A stretch of DNA of 21,641 nucleotides, taken from NCBI GenBank assembly GCA_023250585.1, contig JAHFAK010000024.1, positions 1 to 21,641 on the forward strand. Direction: 5' to 3'. Position 1 is the first letter of the stretch; the number at the start of each line of letters is the position of its first letter. This DNA comes from Deltaproteobacteria bacterium (GTDB taxonomy: Bacteria; Bdellovibrionota_F; JAHFAK01). The notes under the pieces are model-generated. The model was not told the DNA's origin. It was given only the letters and a program-made list of their open reading frames with translations, and searched no databases. Below are positions 8,863 to 15,758 of the stretch, one piece after another. A program made the translations under genes and the position numbers.

Positions 8863-10158
8863 TTAGTTAATTTTCCATACATGTACTATCGGATCTTCCG
8901 CATTTTGTTGGATAACATAGAGAATTCCATTTTCTTGATCAAAGGCAGCCCCGCCAACTCCGTAATTACATGACGAGAAAAAAGCGGAAGTTAAGTTTAA
9001 ATGTGCATAAGGGATAATTTCCTGAGACTGAATTTTCCCTTGAGCAACAAGAGCCAAATCTTTTGGATCATAGAAAACGAATTCTGGTTCATAGGGGTAA
9101 CAATGATAACCTTTGTATATGCTACAAGAATCGTTACAGGCAGCTGCTTCGCCATAGCATGTTGGGCCTCGGCCTCTTCTTCCTGCAAAGAGTACTCCCG
9201 ATTTCCCATGGGAACTAATCCATACCGCTCCTTCCCACGAATCACATTCACTCCATTGTGGAAAATATTGAGGAGAATTTTCTGGAGCAGCAGGATAATA
9301 GAGAAGTACCGTAGCAGGTAAGACAGAGTCATTTTTTGGATTACTATCATTCGACGGAGGTTCAACAGCAAAAAGAGCTGGACCATAACTATTAGCAGCA
9401 AGCCCTGGCCCATCGCCTTTGCCTGTCGCTATAGACATTCCTTGAGTATAATTTTCCGCCCAGTTTTTAGGAATTTCAAACATATAATTTGCCGTCTTTT
9501 TTTGATGAAATGGCTCGGTTCCAAATGGTCCGATATGCCATACTCCTTGAGCTTCTGGATGAGCTAAGTCTCTTTTTGATCGACCATGTGATGCATAGTC
9601 GATGTCTCCAGGAGGTTGAACAGAATAATACTGAAAAAAGCTCCAGTAAAGCCAATCTCCATCTGCAATATAGACTAATCCTCCAAAGACATTCATATCT
9701 TCAGGCGCTAAGATGGTGTTTTTAAGCCCTTGAGTTATATCCATAAAATCTTGAAGCTGCGTGGCAACAGGAAGCTCCTGTAGGGCTTTATTCGCTGAAA
9801 TTATTGGTTGTGGAATAGAACATTCTCCAACAAGATTATCATAGACATGGCCTGAGCCAAAGAGTGAACCTGGATAACCATCGTTAGAACTTTTTTCATC
9901 TCCTTTGGGATAAAAGGTCAGTGCCATACCTCCATATCCCCAACGTGAAGCTCCATAGATTTCTTTTGGTAGAAGAAAAGCACCTTGGTACTGTAAATCC
10001 TCAGGTTGAAGCAGCTTTTCTTGAGCTTCTGCTGTATGTGTAGTGGGAGTTGATTCGACATTTTCTTGTGTGCCATTTCTTCCGGTGTCGGTATTATTCC
10101 CACAGGTAATGAACCATGAGATTAAGAAGAGTAACAAAATGAAGCGTGCTCGTATCAT
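8863..10158 (-). CDS. Exported lipoprotein of unknown function
   Basis: I do not recognise this family. The ATG at 10158 gives 431 residues with a signal peptide MIRARFILLLFLISWFITC, where the Cys followed by GNN suggests a lipoprotein (the Thr before Cys is unusual). A longer frame starting at TTG 10188 would place 10 polar residues before the signal and is less likely. The mature protein has a low-complexity Thr/Glu linker, then a region rich in aromatic residues and Gly with short beta-strand-like repeats (WGYGGMALTFYP, DGDWLYWSFFQYYS, EGAVWISSHGKSG, GVGGAAFDQENGILYVI). This suggests a beta-propeller or similar secreted fold. Ten Cys residues beyond the lipobox, six of them close together (PTCYGEAAACNDSC...), point to disulphides in the periplasm or outside. 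It is convergent with the ATPase gene and has no obvious partner. Confidence 0.75.
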   Translation of the reverse strand: MIRARFILLLFLISWFITCGNNTDTGRNGTQENVESTPTTHTAEAQEKLLQPEDLQYQGAFLLPKEIYGASRWGYGGMALTFYPKGDEKSSNDGYPGSLFGSGHVYDNLVGECSIPQPIISANKALQELPVATQLQDFMDITQGLKNTILAPEDMNVFGGLVYIADGDWLYWSFFQYYSVQPPGDIDYASHGRSKRDLAHPEAQGVWHIGPFGTEPFHQKKTANYMFEIPKNWAENYTQGMSIATGKGDGPGLAANSYGPALFAVEPPSNDSNPKNDSVLPATVLLYYPAAPENSPQYFPQWSECDSWEGAVWISSHGKSGVLFAGRRGRGPTCYGEAAACNDSCSIYKGYHCYPYEPEFVFYDPKDLALVAQGKIQSQEIIPYAHLNLTSAFFSSCNYGVGGAAFDQENGILYVIQQNAEDPIVHVWKIN

Positions 10159-10391
10159 ATAATCAGAATTAAGCAAAATGTATGCCAAAAACTATAAAAT
10201 ATGTATATTATAACATACTAAATTTATTGATATTATTCATAAGTATTTTTTTGAGTACCGTAATTAATTCTCTTTTATTTAATTTCCTTGTAAAATGTGC
10301 AGCCTAATATGAATTTTGTACGAGTTGACATGGTTATGAGGTATCCAAGAAATTTATGCATAAGGGGGATATGGCGTGTTCTACGTTATTG
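10159..10391. other. AT-rich non-coding stretch upstream of the 10158 gene
   Basis: About 230 bp with no convincing long gene. It should hold the promoter of the lipoprotein gene; a TATAAT on the minus strand around 10207-10212 has no good -35 at 17 nt. Near 10325 there is a TTGACA on the plus strand, and AAGGGGG at 10362-10368 precedes the small ORF at 10371. Confidence 0.4.
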
Positions 10392-10502
10392 ATACTAAGT
10401 TGCATTCAAACGCTAACTGCGTTGGCTTCGTCGTCGGCTCCTCAACGTACTCATTACGTACGTTTGCGTCGCCTTCTCCTTGCCGCCTTGTTATCATTTT
10501 GA
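10371..10502 (+). CDS. Small ORF running through the family B element (possible peptide)
   Basis: An ATG at 10371 preceded by AAGGGGG opens a 43-codon frame that begins MACSTLLILSCIQTL, runs through the whole family B core and stops with TGA at 10500-10502. The peptide has two hydrophobic stretches, with basic residues before the second (VRLRRLLLAALLSF). Good ribosome-binding-site placement is the only sign of expression. Most of the frame is repeat DNA, so this may be accidental. Confidence 0.25.
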   Translation: MACSTLLILSCIQTLTALASSSAPQRTHYVRLRRLLLAALLSF

Positions 10503-10516
10503 ATGCAACTTAGTAT
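10392..10516. repeat. Family B hairpin element, copy 2
   Basis: Perfect 19-bp inverted arms (10392-10410 and 10498-10516) flank an 87-bp core (10411-10497). The core lies in the opposite orientation to that at 5655-5741 and is about 80% identical without gaps. The inner hairpin is AACGTAC (10444-10450) with GTACGTT (10458-10464). Three arm positions differ from copy 1, and both arms change together, so pairing is kept. The right arm codes the last residues (TKLHSK, stop) of the gene at 10494-11966. Confidence 0.93.
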
Positions 10517-11966
10517 GAGAAGACGGAGCATAATCATTCGTGAGCATATATTCCAAAGCTTCGAATAATGAAATCTGTGCTGTCTTACTAAGATCAAGGA
10601 GTAGCCTGAAATTTTTGCTATCACTAGGAGAAATTCCCCAAAAAATAGAGGAATCTTGTTGTGGAGCAGATTCTTGTGCTGCGGTCTGATTTGAATTCCT
10701 ATCTTTTTTTTCCTTATGTGATAATGGTTCATGAAGTAAATAATTACTGATAAGCATAAGAAGACCATCAGATAAAAGGGCGCTGCCATTGGTTATTACG
10801 AAATTGTATACAGGCATATTATGAGTTTTTAGGTGCTCCATGATTTTTTTCATTTCAATACCCATAGTTGCATTCGCTGCTTCTGCAGCTACTATACTCA
10901 TGAGCATAAAAGGATCATTTACACAATGATTGATTTCCTGGGGTAGTTTGTTTTGTACAAGCCATCGTTCACGAGCAAGAAAAGGAAAATAAGTGCGTAT
11001 AAGATAGTGTGCTTCGGGATTTATACGTGCACTTAATAATGAATGTGCAATAGTAAAATAGTTTATCATTGAATTTAATAAATCGGGATCTCCAACAACG
11101 AGAAGTTGTTGGTTGCCTTTTTCTAGATCATATAAGTAATTTCGGCTAACACCAAGTTCGTCTAGTGTCTTTTTTAAGCTCACATGATCTTCAGATGGAT
11201 GATACATAAATAATATATTATTTTTCAGAGGAACAAGTTGGTCCTTGAAAGCATATGTTTCTCTTCCCTCGAGAGTCTTAATTTTTACAAATGGCCCCCG
11301 CTCTTCTAGTTTAGAAACTAAAAAGTAACGATAGAAATAGGGAGAAGAACTATCGGGAGTGGTCCATCCTCTATATTCTGGCACTTTAAGAAAAGCCGGC
11401 GCTCCCGATAGAAGAGTAACTTCACCTTGTGTAGATGGAACAATTTTCAATATATTTTTTGTATATTGGGTATCAACGAAAGAAAAGAATCTATCTTCAG
11501 TTGGAGCATAAAAAATATAGCGATGCGGAATAAGTCTAAATCTTAGCTGTACCGAGAGGTATTCGTCACTAGCTGTTTCGGGATCTTCAACTATTTTATG
11601 TAGAATAGCTAATGTAATAAAAGGTTTTTGATCGGGGTTAGCGTCGTTGAGAAAGAAGACTTTATCGCCCGTTTGCAAATCACTGAGAGATTGTACCGTT
11701 GGAAAAGCTACACCGTTAGAATATCTATTCAAAAATTCTTTGATGGCAGAAGCGATAGGGCCATTAATAGAAGGGAGATGTGTATCTTCTAACTTTGTAC
11801 TAATAGGAGAACGTTTTGTTACATCCTCATTAAAAATGTTACATGCATATGTTTGACCAGAGTGAATATTTACTATGAGTAACAGTACAATAAGAAAAGC
11901 CAGTCTCATTTTTAAATTAAATGTTTTGCGCAAAGGCACTAAGTGTATACGAATCATAATCCCCAT
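10494..11966 (-). CDS. Exported protein of unknown function, C-terminus formed by a repeat
   Basis: This 490-residue protein is not recognisable to me. It carries a signal-peptide-like segment MRLAFLIVLLLIVNIHSGQTYA ahead of CNIFNED. ATG codons at 11966, 11957 and 11909 are in frame. The promoter candidate at 11972-12000 ends 5 nt before 11966 and favors that start as leaderless, though it leaves a 19-residue n-region; 11909 would give a more compact signal peptide. The middle contains beta-rich stretches (SDLQTGDKVFFLNDANPD, GPFVKIKTLEGRETYAFKDQ) that look like SH3-like or similar barrels, then a helical region to the end. The last six codons (TKLHSK) and the stop lie in the right arm of a family B element, so the original C-terminus may have been lost or replaced. 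Confidence 0.75.
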   Translation of the reverse strand: MGIMIRIHLVPLRKTFNLKMRLAFLIVLLLIVNIHSGQTYACNIFNEDVTKRSPISTKLEDTHLPSINGPIASAIKEFLNRYSNGVAFPTVQSLSDLQTGDKVFFLNDANPDQKPFITLAILHKIVEDPETASDEYLSVQLRFRLIPHRYIFYAPTEDRFFSFVDTQYTKNILKIVPSTQGEVTLLSGAPAFLKVPEYRGWTTPDSSSPYFYRYFLVSKLEERGPFVKIKTLEGRETYAFKDQLVPLKNNILFMYHPSEDHVSLKKTLDELGVSRNYLYDLEKGNQQLLVVGDPDLLNSMINYFTIAHSLLSARINPEAHYLIRTYFPFLARERWLVQNKLPQEINHCVNDPFMLMSIVAAEAANATMGIEMKKIMEHLKTHNMPVYNFVITNGSALLSDGLLMLISNYLLHEPLSHKEKKDRNSNQTAAQESAPQQDSSIFWGISPSDSKNFRLLLDLSKTAQISLFEALEYMLTNDYAPSSHTKLHSK

Positions 11967-11971
11967 ATTGA

Positions 11972-12000
11972 TATTTATTCAAGTAATGCACATTTGTAAA
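11972..12000 (-). promoter_or_regulatory. Candidate promoter of the 11966 gene
   Basis: On the minus strand TTTACA (12000-11995), a 17-nt spacer and TAAATA (11977-11972) end 5 nt before the ATG at 11966. There is no ribosome-binding site, so a leaderless mRNA is predicted. Confidence 0.4.
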
Positions 12001-12057
12001 GAATTATATTGCATATGTGTCACGAGAAGTTTGTAATGGCTTAGTTAAATGGGGGAG

Positions 12058-12174
12058 TTAGGGGGTACGTATGTTCCCAAAAAGAATTTATATCGACGTC
12101 GCTTCCATAATACTATTAAGAACAGGAAAGCGCGATCGATATAAATTCTTTTTGGGAACATACGTACCCCCTAA
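12058..12174. repeat. Family A hairpin element, copy 2
   Basis: Perfect 39-bp arms (12058-12096 and 12136-12174) flank a 39-bp core (12097-12135) that is the exact reverse complement of the core at 2150-2188. Identity continues for 6 bp into each stem (51 bp in total). The outer stem (TTAGGGGGTACGTATGTTCC...) is strongly diverged from copy 1 but still pairs perfectly. It lies between divergent genes, so it cannot be a shared read-through element as copy 1 is. Confidence 0.95.
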
Positions 12175-12208
12175 TAACTGAAGGATTACAGAAGTTTCTC
12201 GTTTTGGA

Positions 12209-12241
12209 TTGACAAAAATTGCCGCGACATATGATTATGAT
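12209..12241 (+). promoter_or_regulatory. Weak promoter candidate for the haem-binding protein gene
   Basis: A perfect TTGACA (12209-12214) is followed by TATGAT at 15 nt (12230-12235) and again at 21 nt (12236-12241). Neither spacing is ideal. The first would again place the start site near an ATG (12243 or 12249). Confidence 0.3.
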
Positions 12242-12248
12242 AATGTAT

Positions 12249-12794
12249 ATGAAAAAGAAATTTCTTATAGGAGGGCTGATAGTAATTGCTTATATCCTTA
12301 TTACGCGCTTTATTTCAATTGAAGCAACTCATAGTATGAAAGTTCAACCTCCGGTGATTTGTACAATTGATAATCCCATTGATGCCCAGAAGTATGATTT
12401 CCATATTATCAATCGAGGATTTCCGTGTGAGAAGATCCGCGAAATACATAATCAATATATGGTTCAAGTACAACCTATTATTGAAAAAAAATGTTTGATG
12501 TGTCATGGATTTGTGGCGAAGATGCCATTGTATGCATTTATACCTCCGACTTCGTGGCTCATTCATCATGACCAAAAAGAGGCAAAAGAATATATGGATA
12601 TGAGTTTTGGTTTTCCGTTTAAAGGTACCGGCTCTGCATCTGAGGATTTAGAAACACTTCGTGACATTGTAAGGGACAATGAAATGCCTCCGTTGCAGTA
12701 TCGTATTATGCATTGGCAATCACGTTTAACAGAAGATGAAAAAACAGTTATTCTCGAATGGATCGAAACAGGACTTAAAAGATTGGAAGAATAA
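12249..12794 (+). CDS. Membrane-anchored haem-binding (CxxCH) protein
   Basis: This protein of about 181 residues has an N-terminal membrane segment (FLIGGLIVIAYILITRF) and a single c-type haem motif CLMCH (residues 82-86), in a context (VQPIIEKKCLMCHG) resembling Haem_bd domain and Planctomycete-type cytochrome c proteins. The C-terminal HWQSRLTEDEKTVILEWIET matches the end of that domain, and a Met such as that in DNEMPPLQYRIMH could be the second haem ligand. It probably faces the periplasm and may take part in electron transfer. In-frame ATG codons at 12231, 12237, 12243 and 12249 and a TTG at 12219 are possible starts; I chose 12249, directly before the basic KKK and membrane helix. It is followed after 5 bp by a thioesterase gene, probably co-transcribed. 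Confidence 0.8.
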   Translation: MKKKFLIGGLIVIAYILITRFISIEATHSMKVQPPVICTIDNPIDAQKYDFHIINRGFPCEKIREIHNQYMVQVQPIIEKKCLMCHGFVAKMPLYAFIPPTSWLIHHDQKEAKEYMDMSFGFPFKGTGSASEDLETLRDIVRDNEMPPLQYRIMHWQSRLTEDEKTVILEWIETGLKRLEE

Positions 12795-12799
12795 AACTT

Positions 12800-13258
12800 A
12801 TGAGTAAACAATCATTTCAAGAATTATTTGGCTCTGACAATCATTGCTTTGGGTGTGGCATGCATAATGGACACGGTCTTCGCATCAAAAGTTTTTGGGA
12901 TGGAGATTATGCAGTAGCAATATTTAATCCACAATCTTATCACTGCGCAGGTTCTACAACAATCGTCAACGGCGGAATTTTAGGAGCGCTCATCGATTGT
13001 CACTGTAATTGCTTTGCCATAGCTGATGCCTACAAACGAGAAGGCTGCGAAATGGGGACGAATCCAAAGATTTGGTATGTTACGGCGAATTTAAATGTTT
13101 CATATAAAAAGCCTGTAGCGATTGATACTCCAATTTATTTGAAAGCTGTCGTTAGTAAAATCGATGGACGAAAAACATGGATGAGTTGCGAATTATTTTC
13201 GAAAGACGCACTGTGTGTCACCGGTGAAGTACTTTCAATTCGATTGATCGATAAGTGA
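12800..13258 (+). CDS. PaaI-type hotdog-fold thioesterase
   Basis: This 152-residue protein resembles PaaI/YigI-like acyl-CoA thioesterases. The N-terminal NHCFGCGMHNGHGLRIKSFW is the common 'CfvCG..Np.GL.l' opening of a subfamily. The central TTIVNGGILGALIDCHCNCFAI is the hotdog helix with the usual His/Asn-Gly-Gly region, though here the helix is rich in Cys and His. A C-terminal VTANLNVSYKKPVAIDTPIYLK strand region completes the fold (named here by its YKKPVAIDTPIYLK part). The substrate is unknown. It follows the haem-binding gene by 5 bp, and its 3' end overlaps the convergent beta-propeller gene by 24 bp. Confidence 0.82.
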   Translation: MSKQSFQELFGSDNHCFGCGMHNGHGLRIKSFWDGDYAVAIFNPQSYHCAGSTTIVNGGILGALIDCHCNCFAIADAYKREGCEMGTNPKIWYVTANLNVSYKKPVAIDTPIYLKAVVSKIDGRKTWMSCELFSKDALCVTGEVLSIRLIDK

Positions 13259-15370
13259 AATATTTTTTATAGGATTTTCTAAATCATCAGTATGTGAAAT
13301 TGAAATTATATCTCCTGCAACTGAATAAACATAGTCATCCATGATAATACTTCTTTTGACCGTCGAATTTGATTCTGCCCACCAGTTATTGCAGTCATTC
13401 TCGGGATTACTTCCTTGATAAGGAATTCCTCCTTTGAGTTTGAATCCTCCTTCGATGGTTACATCATACACTCGAAGTCCATTAAAGGTCATATCAGATC
13501 CATATGAAGATCCACCCGTGCTTTCATCACAAATCGCAATGGGTAATGCTAAAAGGTTTTTTTCTTGAAAGTAATTAAATGCTAGATGATTTGTCGCTGC
13601 GTCAGATGTTGAGCCTCGTGTTCCAATAATTTCTTTATGAATAAGTGATGGATTTTTCGGATCTTCAATGCTGAAAATTTGGAGCATAATTCCCTGAAAC
13701 CATGCAAATTCACCTTGATCATCAGCATCATAGCCAATGGTAAGTAGATGAGTTTCATCCATCATATGCATATAAGTTGAAAAGCCAGGAATCTGTAATT
13801 CACCCTGAATTACAGGATTTTCAGGATTACTTAAATCTAAGATAAATAATGGATCAGTCTTTTTAAACGTAACAATGAATCCAAGGTTGCCATTAAATCT
13901 CACTGAACGAATATCTTCACCGGGAGCAATGTTATCAATAGAGCTGATAAGTCTAAGTTCATTATTTTCTTCTTTTAAAATAGAAAGCGAATTACTGACC
14001 ATCCAACCGATACTTGTAGCGATTCTTAAATTGCCGTTATATTCGTCCATAGAAAATTGATTGAGCACGTTTCCTTTTATAACTCCACTGCCCTTATACG
14101 TAGCTGTGACATGAGTACTATCTAATTGAAATTTATGAACTACCGTTGCTTCCTGTAATTCATCACGATTATCAAAATACCATGAATTCATGGCATAAGC
14201 ATAATGTCGGGTAGCTACATAGAATGATTTTTCATTTGCATAGGTCGTACCTGGTTTTCCAAGGATAATCGTTTCGTTTATGGGGGCAAGTTCATTTATA
14301 TTCAGTGCATACAGGCCTAAAAAACTCTGCCCATCATGCGATTGCGATACATAATAGTTATTACAATTCGAAGATTCTTCCTGCGATTGATTCTCCCCAT
14401 AGCGAATATCTTCTATGCGAGGCAGAGAATAATTATGCTCGGCAATGATTGTTTTATTGATATCTTTTAATTCATTAAAGAGGGATTCAAGTTCCAATCC
14501 ATTATACGCTTCTAATTCATCGCACGAAGGATAACCATAGGGAAATGCTTTTGGATAATAGCTTATTTCGCTCGGTATACTATTTTGCGGATATATAACT
14601 ACTGTATAAAGAGCGTTATCTATTCTTCGCGAATTAAGATAAGACCCATGAAATGAAGTTTCCCGAAGTAACGTAGGATTTGTTTTATCACTGATATCAA
14701 GCATCGTAATTTTTAAGAATTTTCCATCTTCGGAAAAATCGCAATCGTATCCATACATACATTCGGGATAACTCGGATAACTTATCGAGCTATTTTTAGT
14801 TTCCTCATGCTTAGCTTCGAGCGATGAATAAATAACAACACGATTATTATACACAAAAAGACGTTTTGGTTCTCCTTCGATTGTAACCCGAGAAAGCACG
14901 TGTGCTTCTTCGGGAGGAAATGCTTGGAGAATTTGAAATACTTTATCTGCTACAATATAAATATAGGTCCCATCATTTTTTATAAAATCTGCTTCGTCGA
15001 TTCCTGCAACTTGATTGTTAGTCTCTGAATAATCATGTGCGCCACTGTCACTAATTCCTGAAGAAGCTACTGCTACATCCGTTGTTTCCGTTGGAGTTGC
15101 ATTATATCCCGTGTCGCTATACGTACGACAGAACTCTTTTTTTTCTAAAATGTAGGCATAATTATCATCCACTCTTTTTTCCATATCTGCGGTAAGACGA
15201 GAAATTAATTCCGTCTGTACTTCGTCGCAACTCGCAGCACTCTTTAGTTTTGCTAGTTCTTGAGCATCGACTTCACTCGGACGTGGTTTAATCTCCCCGA
15301 TGTCCTCATACTGACAACTCAGGAAAACGAGAACAATCAAAAAGCTCAGTTTTGTGATACTTTTATTCAT
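13235..15370 (-). CDS. Beta-propeller domain lipoprotein (Beta_propel/PF09826-like)
   Basis: The 711-residue protein has a clear lipoprotein signal MNKSITKLSFLIVLVFLSC. It then shows the family signature QVAGIDEADFIKNDGTYIYI, repeated beta-propeller blades (PKRLFVYNNRVVIYS, GNLRIATSIGWM, GNLGFIVTFKKTDPLFILDL), and the late motif GSTSDAATNHLAFNYF typical of secreted C-terminal beta-propeller proteins. It is probably attached to the membrane and acts in the periplasm or at the surface; its function is unknown. ATG 15370 has AAGGAG 5 nt upstream. A promoter-like motif shared with the ECF sigma gene (TGAGACAAA, 14 nt, GTCTA) lies 33-60 nt upstream, suggesting ECF control. The 3' end overlaps the convergent thioesterase gene. 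Confidence 0.85.
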   Translation of the reverse strand: MNKSITKLSFLIVLVFLSCQYEDIGEIKPRPSEVDAQELAKLKSAASCDEVQTELISRLTADMEKRVDDNYAYILEKKEFCRTYSDTGYNATPTETTDVAVASSGISDSGAHDYSETNNQVAGIDEADFIKNDGTYIYIVADKVFQILQAFPPEEAHVLSRVTIEGEPKRLFVYNNRVVIYSSLEAKHEETKNSSISYPSYPECMYGYDCDFSEDGKFLKITMLDISDKTNPTLLRETSFHGSYLNSRRIDNALYTVVIYPQNSIPSEISYYPKAFPYGYPSCDELEAYNGLELESLFNELKDINKTIIAEHNYSLPRIEDIRYGENQSQEESSNCNNYYVSQSHDGQSFLGLYALNINELAPINETIILGKPGTTYANEKSFYVATRHYAYAMNSWYFDNRDELQEATVVHKFQLDSTHVTATYKGSGVIKGNVLNQFSMDEYNGNLRIATSIGWMVSNSLSILKEENNELRLISSIDNIAPGEDIRSVRFNGNLGFIVTFKKTDPLFILDLSNPENPVIQGELQIPGFSTYMHMMDETHLLTIGYDADDQGEFAWFQGIMLQIFSIEDPKNPSLIHKEIIGTRGSTSDAATNHLAFNYFQEKNLLALPIAICDESTGGSSYGSDMTFNGLRVYDVTIEGGFKLKGGIPYQGSNPENDCNNWWAESNSTVKRSIIMDDYVYSVAGDIISISHTDDLENPIKNISLIDQSN

Positions 15371-15402
15371 TTTGTCTCCTTAATAGTTAATTTTCATTAG
15401 AG

Positions 15403-15430
15403 TAGACTTATGAAAATGATATTTGTCTCA
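15403..15430 (-). promoter_or_regulatory. Predicted ECF-sigma promoter of the beta-propeller lipoprotein gene
   Basis: On the minus strand TGAGACAAA (15430-15422), 14 nt, GTCTA (15407-15403). The same two boxes with the same 14-nt spacing occur at 17351-17378, and with 15 nt at 21560-21588 before the sigma gene. GTC-containing -10 elements are common in ECF promoters. It is 33 nt upstream of the ATG. Confidence 0.6.
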
Positions 15431-15534
15431 AGTTTCTGCGCATATTAAAAAATAAAGACATTGACATTAAGACGCAATTTTATACGTATAATTTCAGCGC
15501 GTTATATGCATACAAAGGAGGTTAAAAAATGGTA

Positions 15535-15550
15535 CATGGCTTTAGCCGTG
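15535..15550 (+). repeat. Type C hairpin sequence, copy 2, at the start of the RHH gene
   Basis: CATGGC, loop TTTA, GCCGTG. It shares the 13-mer GGCTTTAGCCGTG with 7412-7424. Here it spans the start codon of the ribbon-helix-helix gene, where it could hide the start in a hairpin. Confidence 0.4.
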
Positions 15551-15700
15551 GAGCTCTATGAAGAATTTCAGAAATCTAAACCGATTAATATACGATTACC
15601 TCTTCGCGTAATTAATCGTCTGAAGCAAGTAGCAATTGAAAAAGGAATAGCGTATCAAACACTTATACGGCTTTGGATTGTTGAGAGATTAAAAGACTAA
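15536..15700 (+). CDS. Ribbon-helix-helix protein, antitoxin-like (orphan)
   Basis: A 54-residue protein with the CopG/BrnA-type ribbon-helix-helix sequence INIRLPLRVINRLKQVAIEK followed by GIAYQTLIRLWIVERLKD, as in CopG_antitoxin proteins that bind operator DNA as dimers. No toxin gene (HicA, BrnT, RelE) lies nearby; the next gene is a DUF4143-type ATPase. The start is odd. AAAGGAGG (15514-15521) is ideally placed for an ATG at 15529, but that frame ends after 10 codons. The in-frame ATG at 15536 is 14 nt from it, and another in-frame ATG (15506) lies before it. A type C hairpin sequence (CATGGC-TTTA-GCCGTG) covers the start, so an insertion may have changed the original N-terminus. Confidence 0.65.
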   Translation: MALAVELYEEFQKSKPINIRLPLRVINRLKQVAIEKGIAYQTLIRLWIVERLKD

Positions 15701-15726
15701 TTTTATGGTTACCATCATTTAGTCTT
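15693..15726. promoter_or_regulatory. Inverted repeat between the RHH gene and the ATPase gene
   Basis: AAGACTAA (15693-15700, containing the RHH stop codon) pairs with TTAGTCTT (15719-15726). Inside is the near-perfect palindrome ATGGTTACCAT (15705-15715). The right arm overlaps the -35 box of the ATPase promoter, so this could be an operator or a weak terminator. Confidence 0.4.
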
Positions 15727-15752
15727 GACTTTTATATGGTAAACCTTAAAAT
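15725..15752 (+). promoter_or_regulatory. Candidate promoter of the second DUF4143-type ATPase
   Basis: TTGACT (15725-15730), a 16-nt spacer and TAAAAT (15747-15752) end 6 nt before the ATG at 15759. A leaderless mRNA is predicted, as for the paralogue at 7511. Confidence 0.45.
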
Positions 15753-15758
15753 AGTCGT

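Noticed and set aside
15461-15492. TTGACA and TATAAT as a promoter for the RHH gene
   Set aside because: The spacing is 20 nt, too long for a standard promoter, so I did not list it as a feature.
15461-15535. Longer RHH protein starting at TTG 15461
   Set aside because: That start coincides with the TTGACA sequence and precedes the ribosome-binding site; the added residues have no family support.
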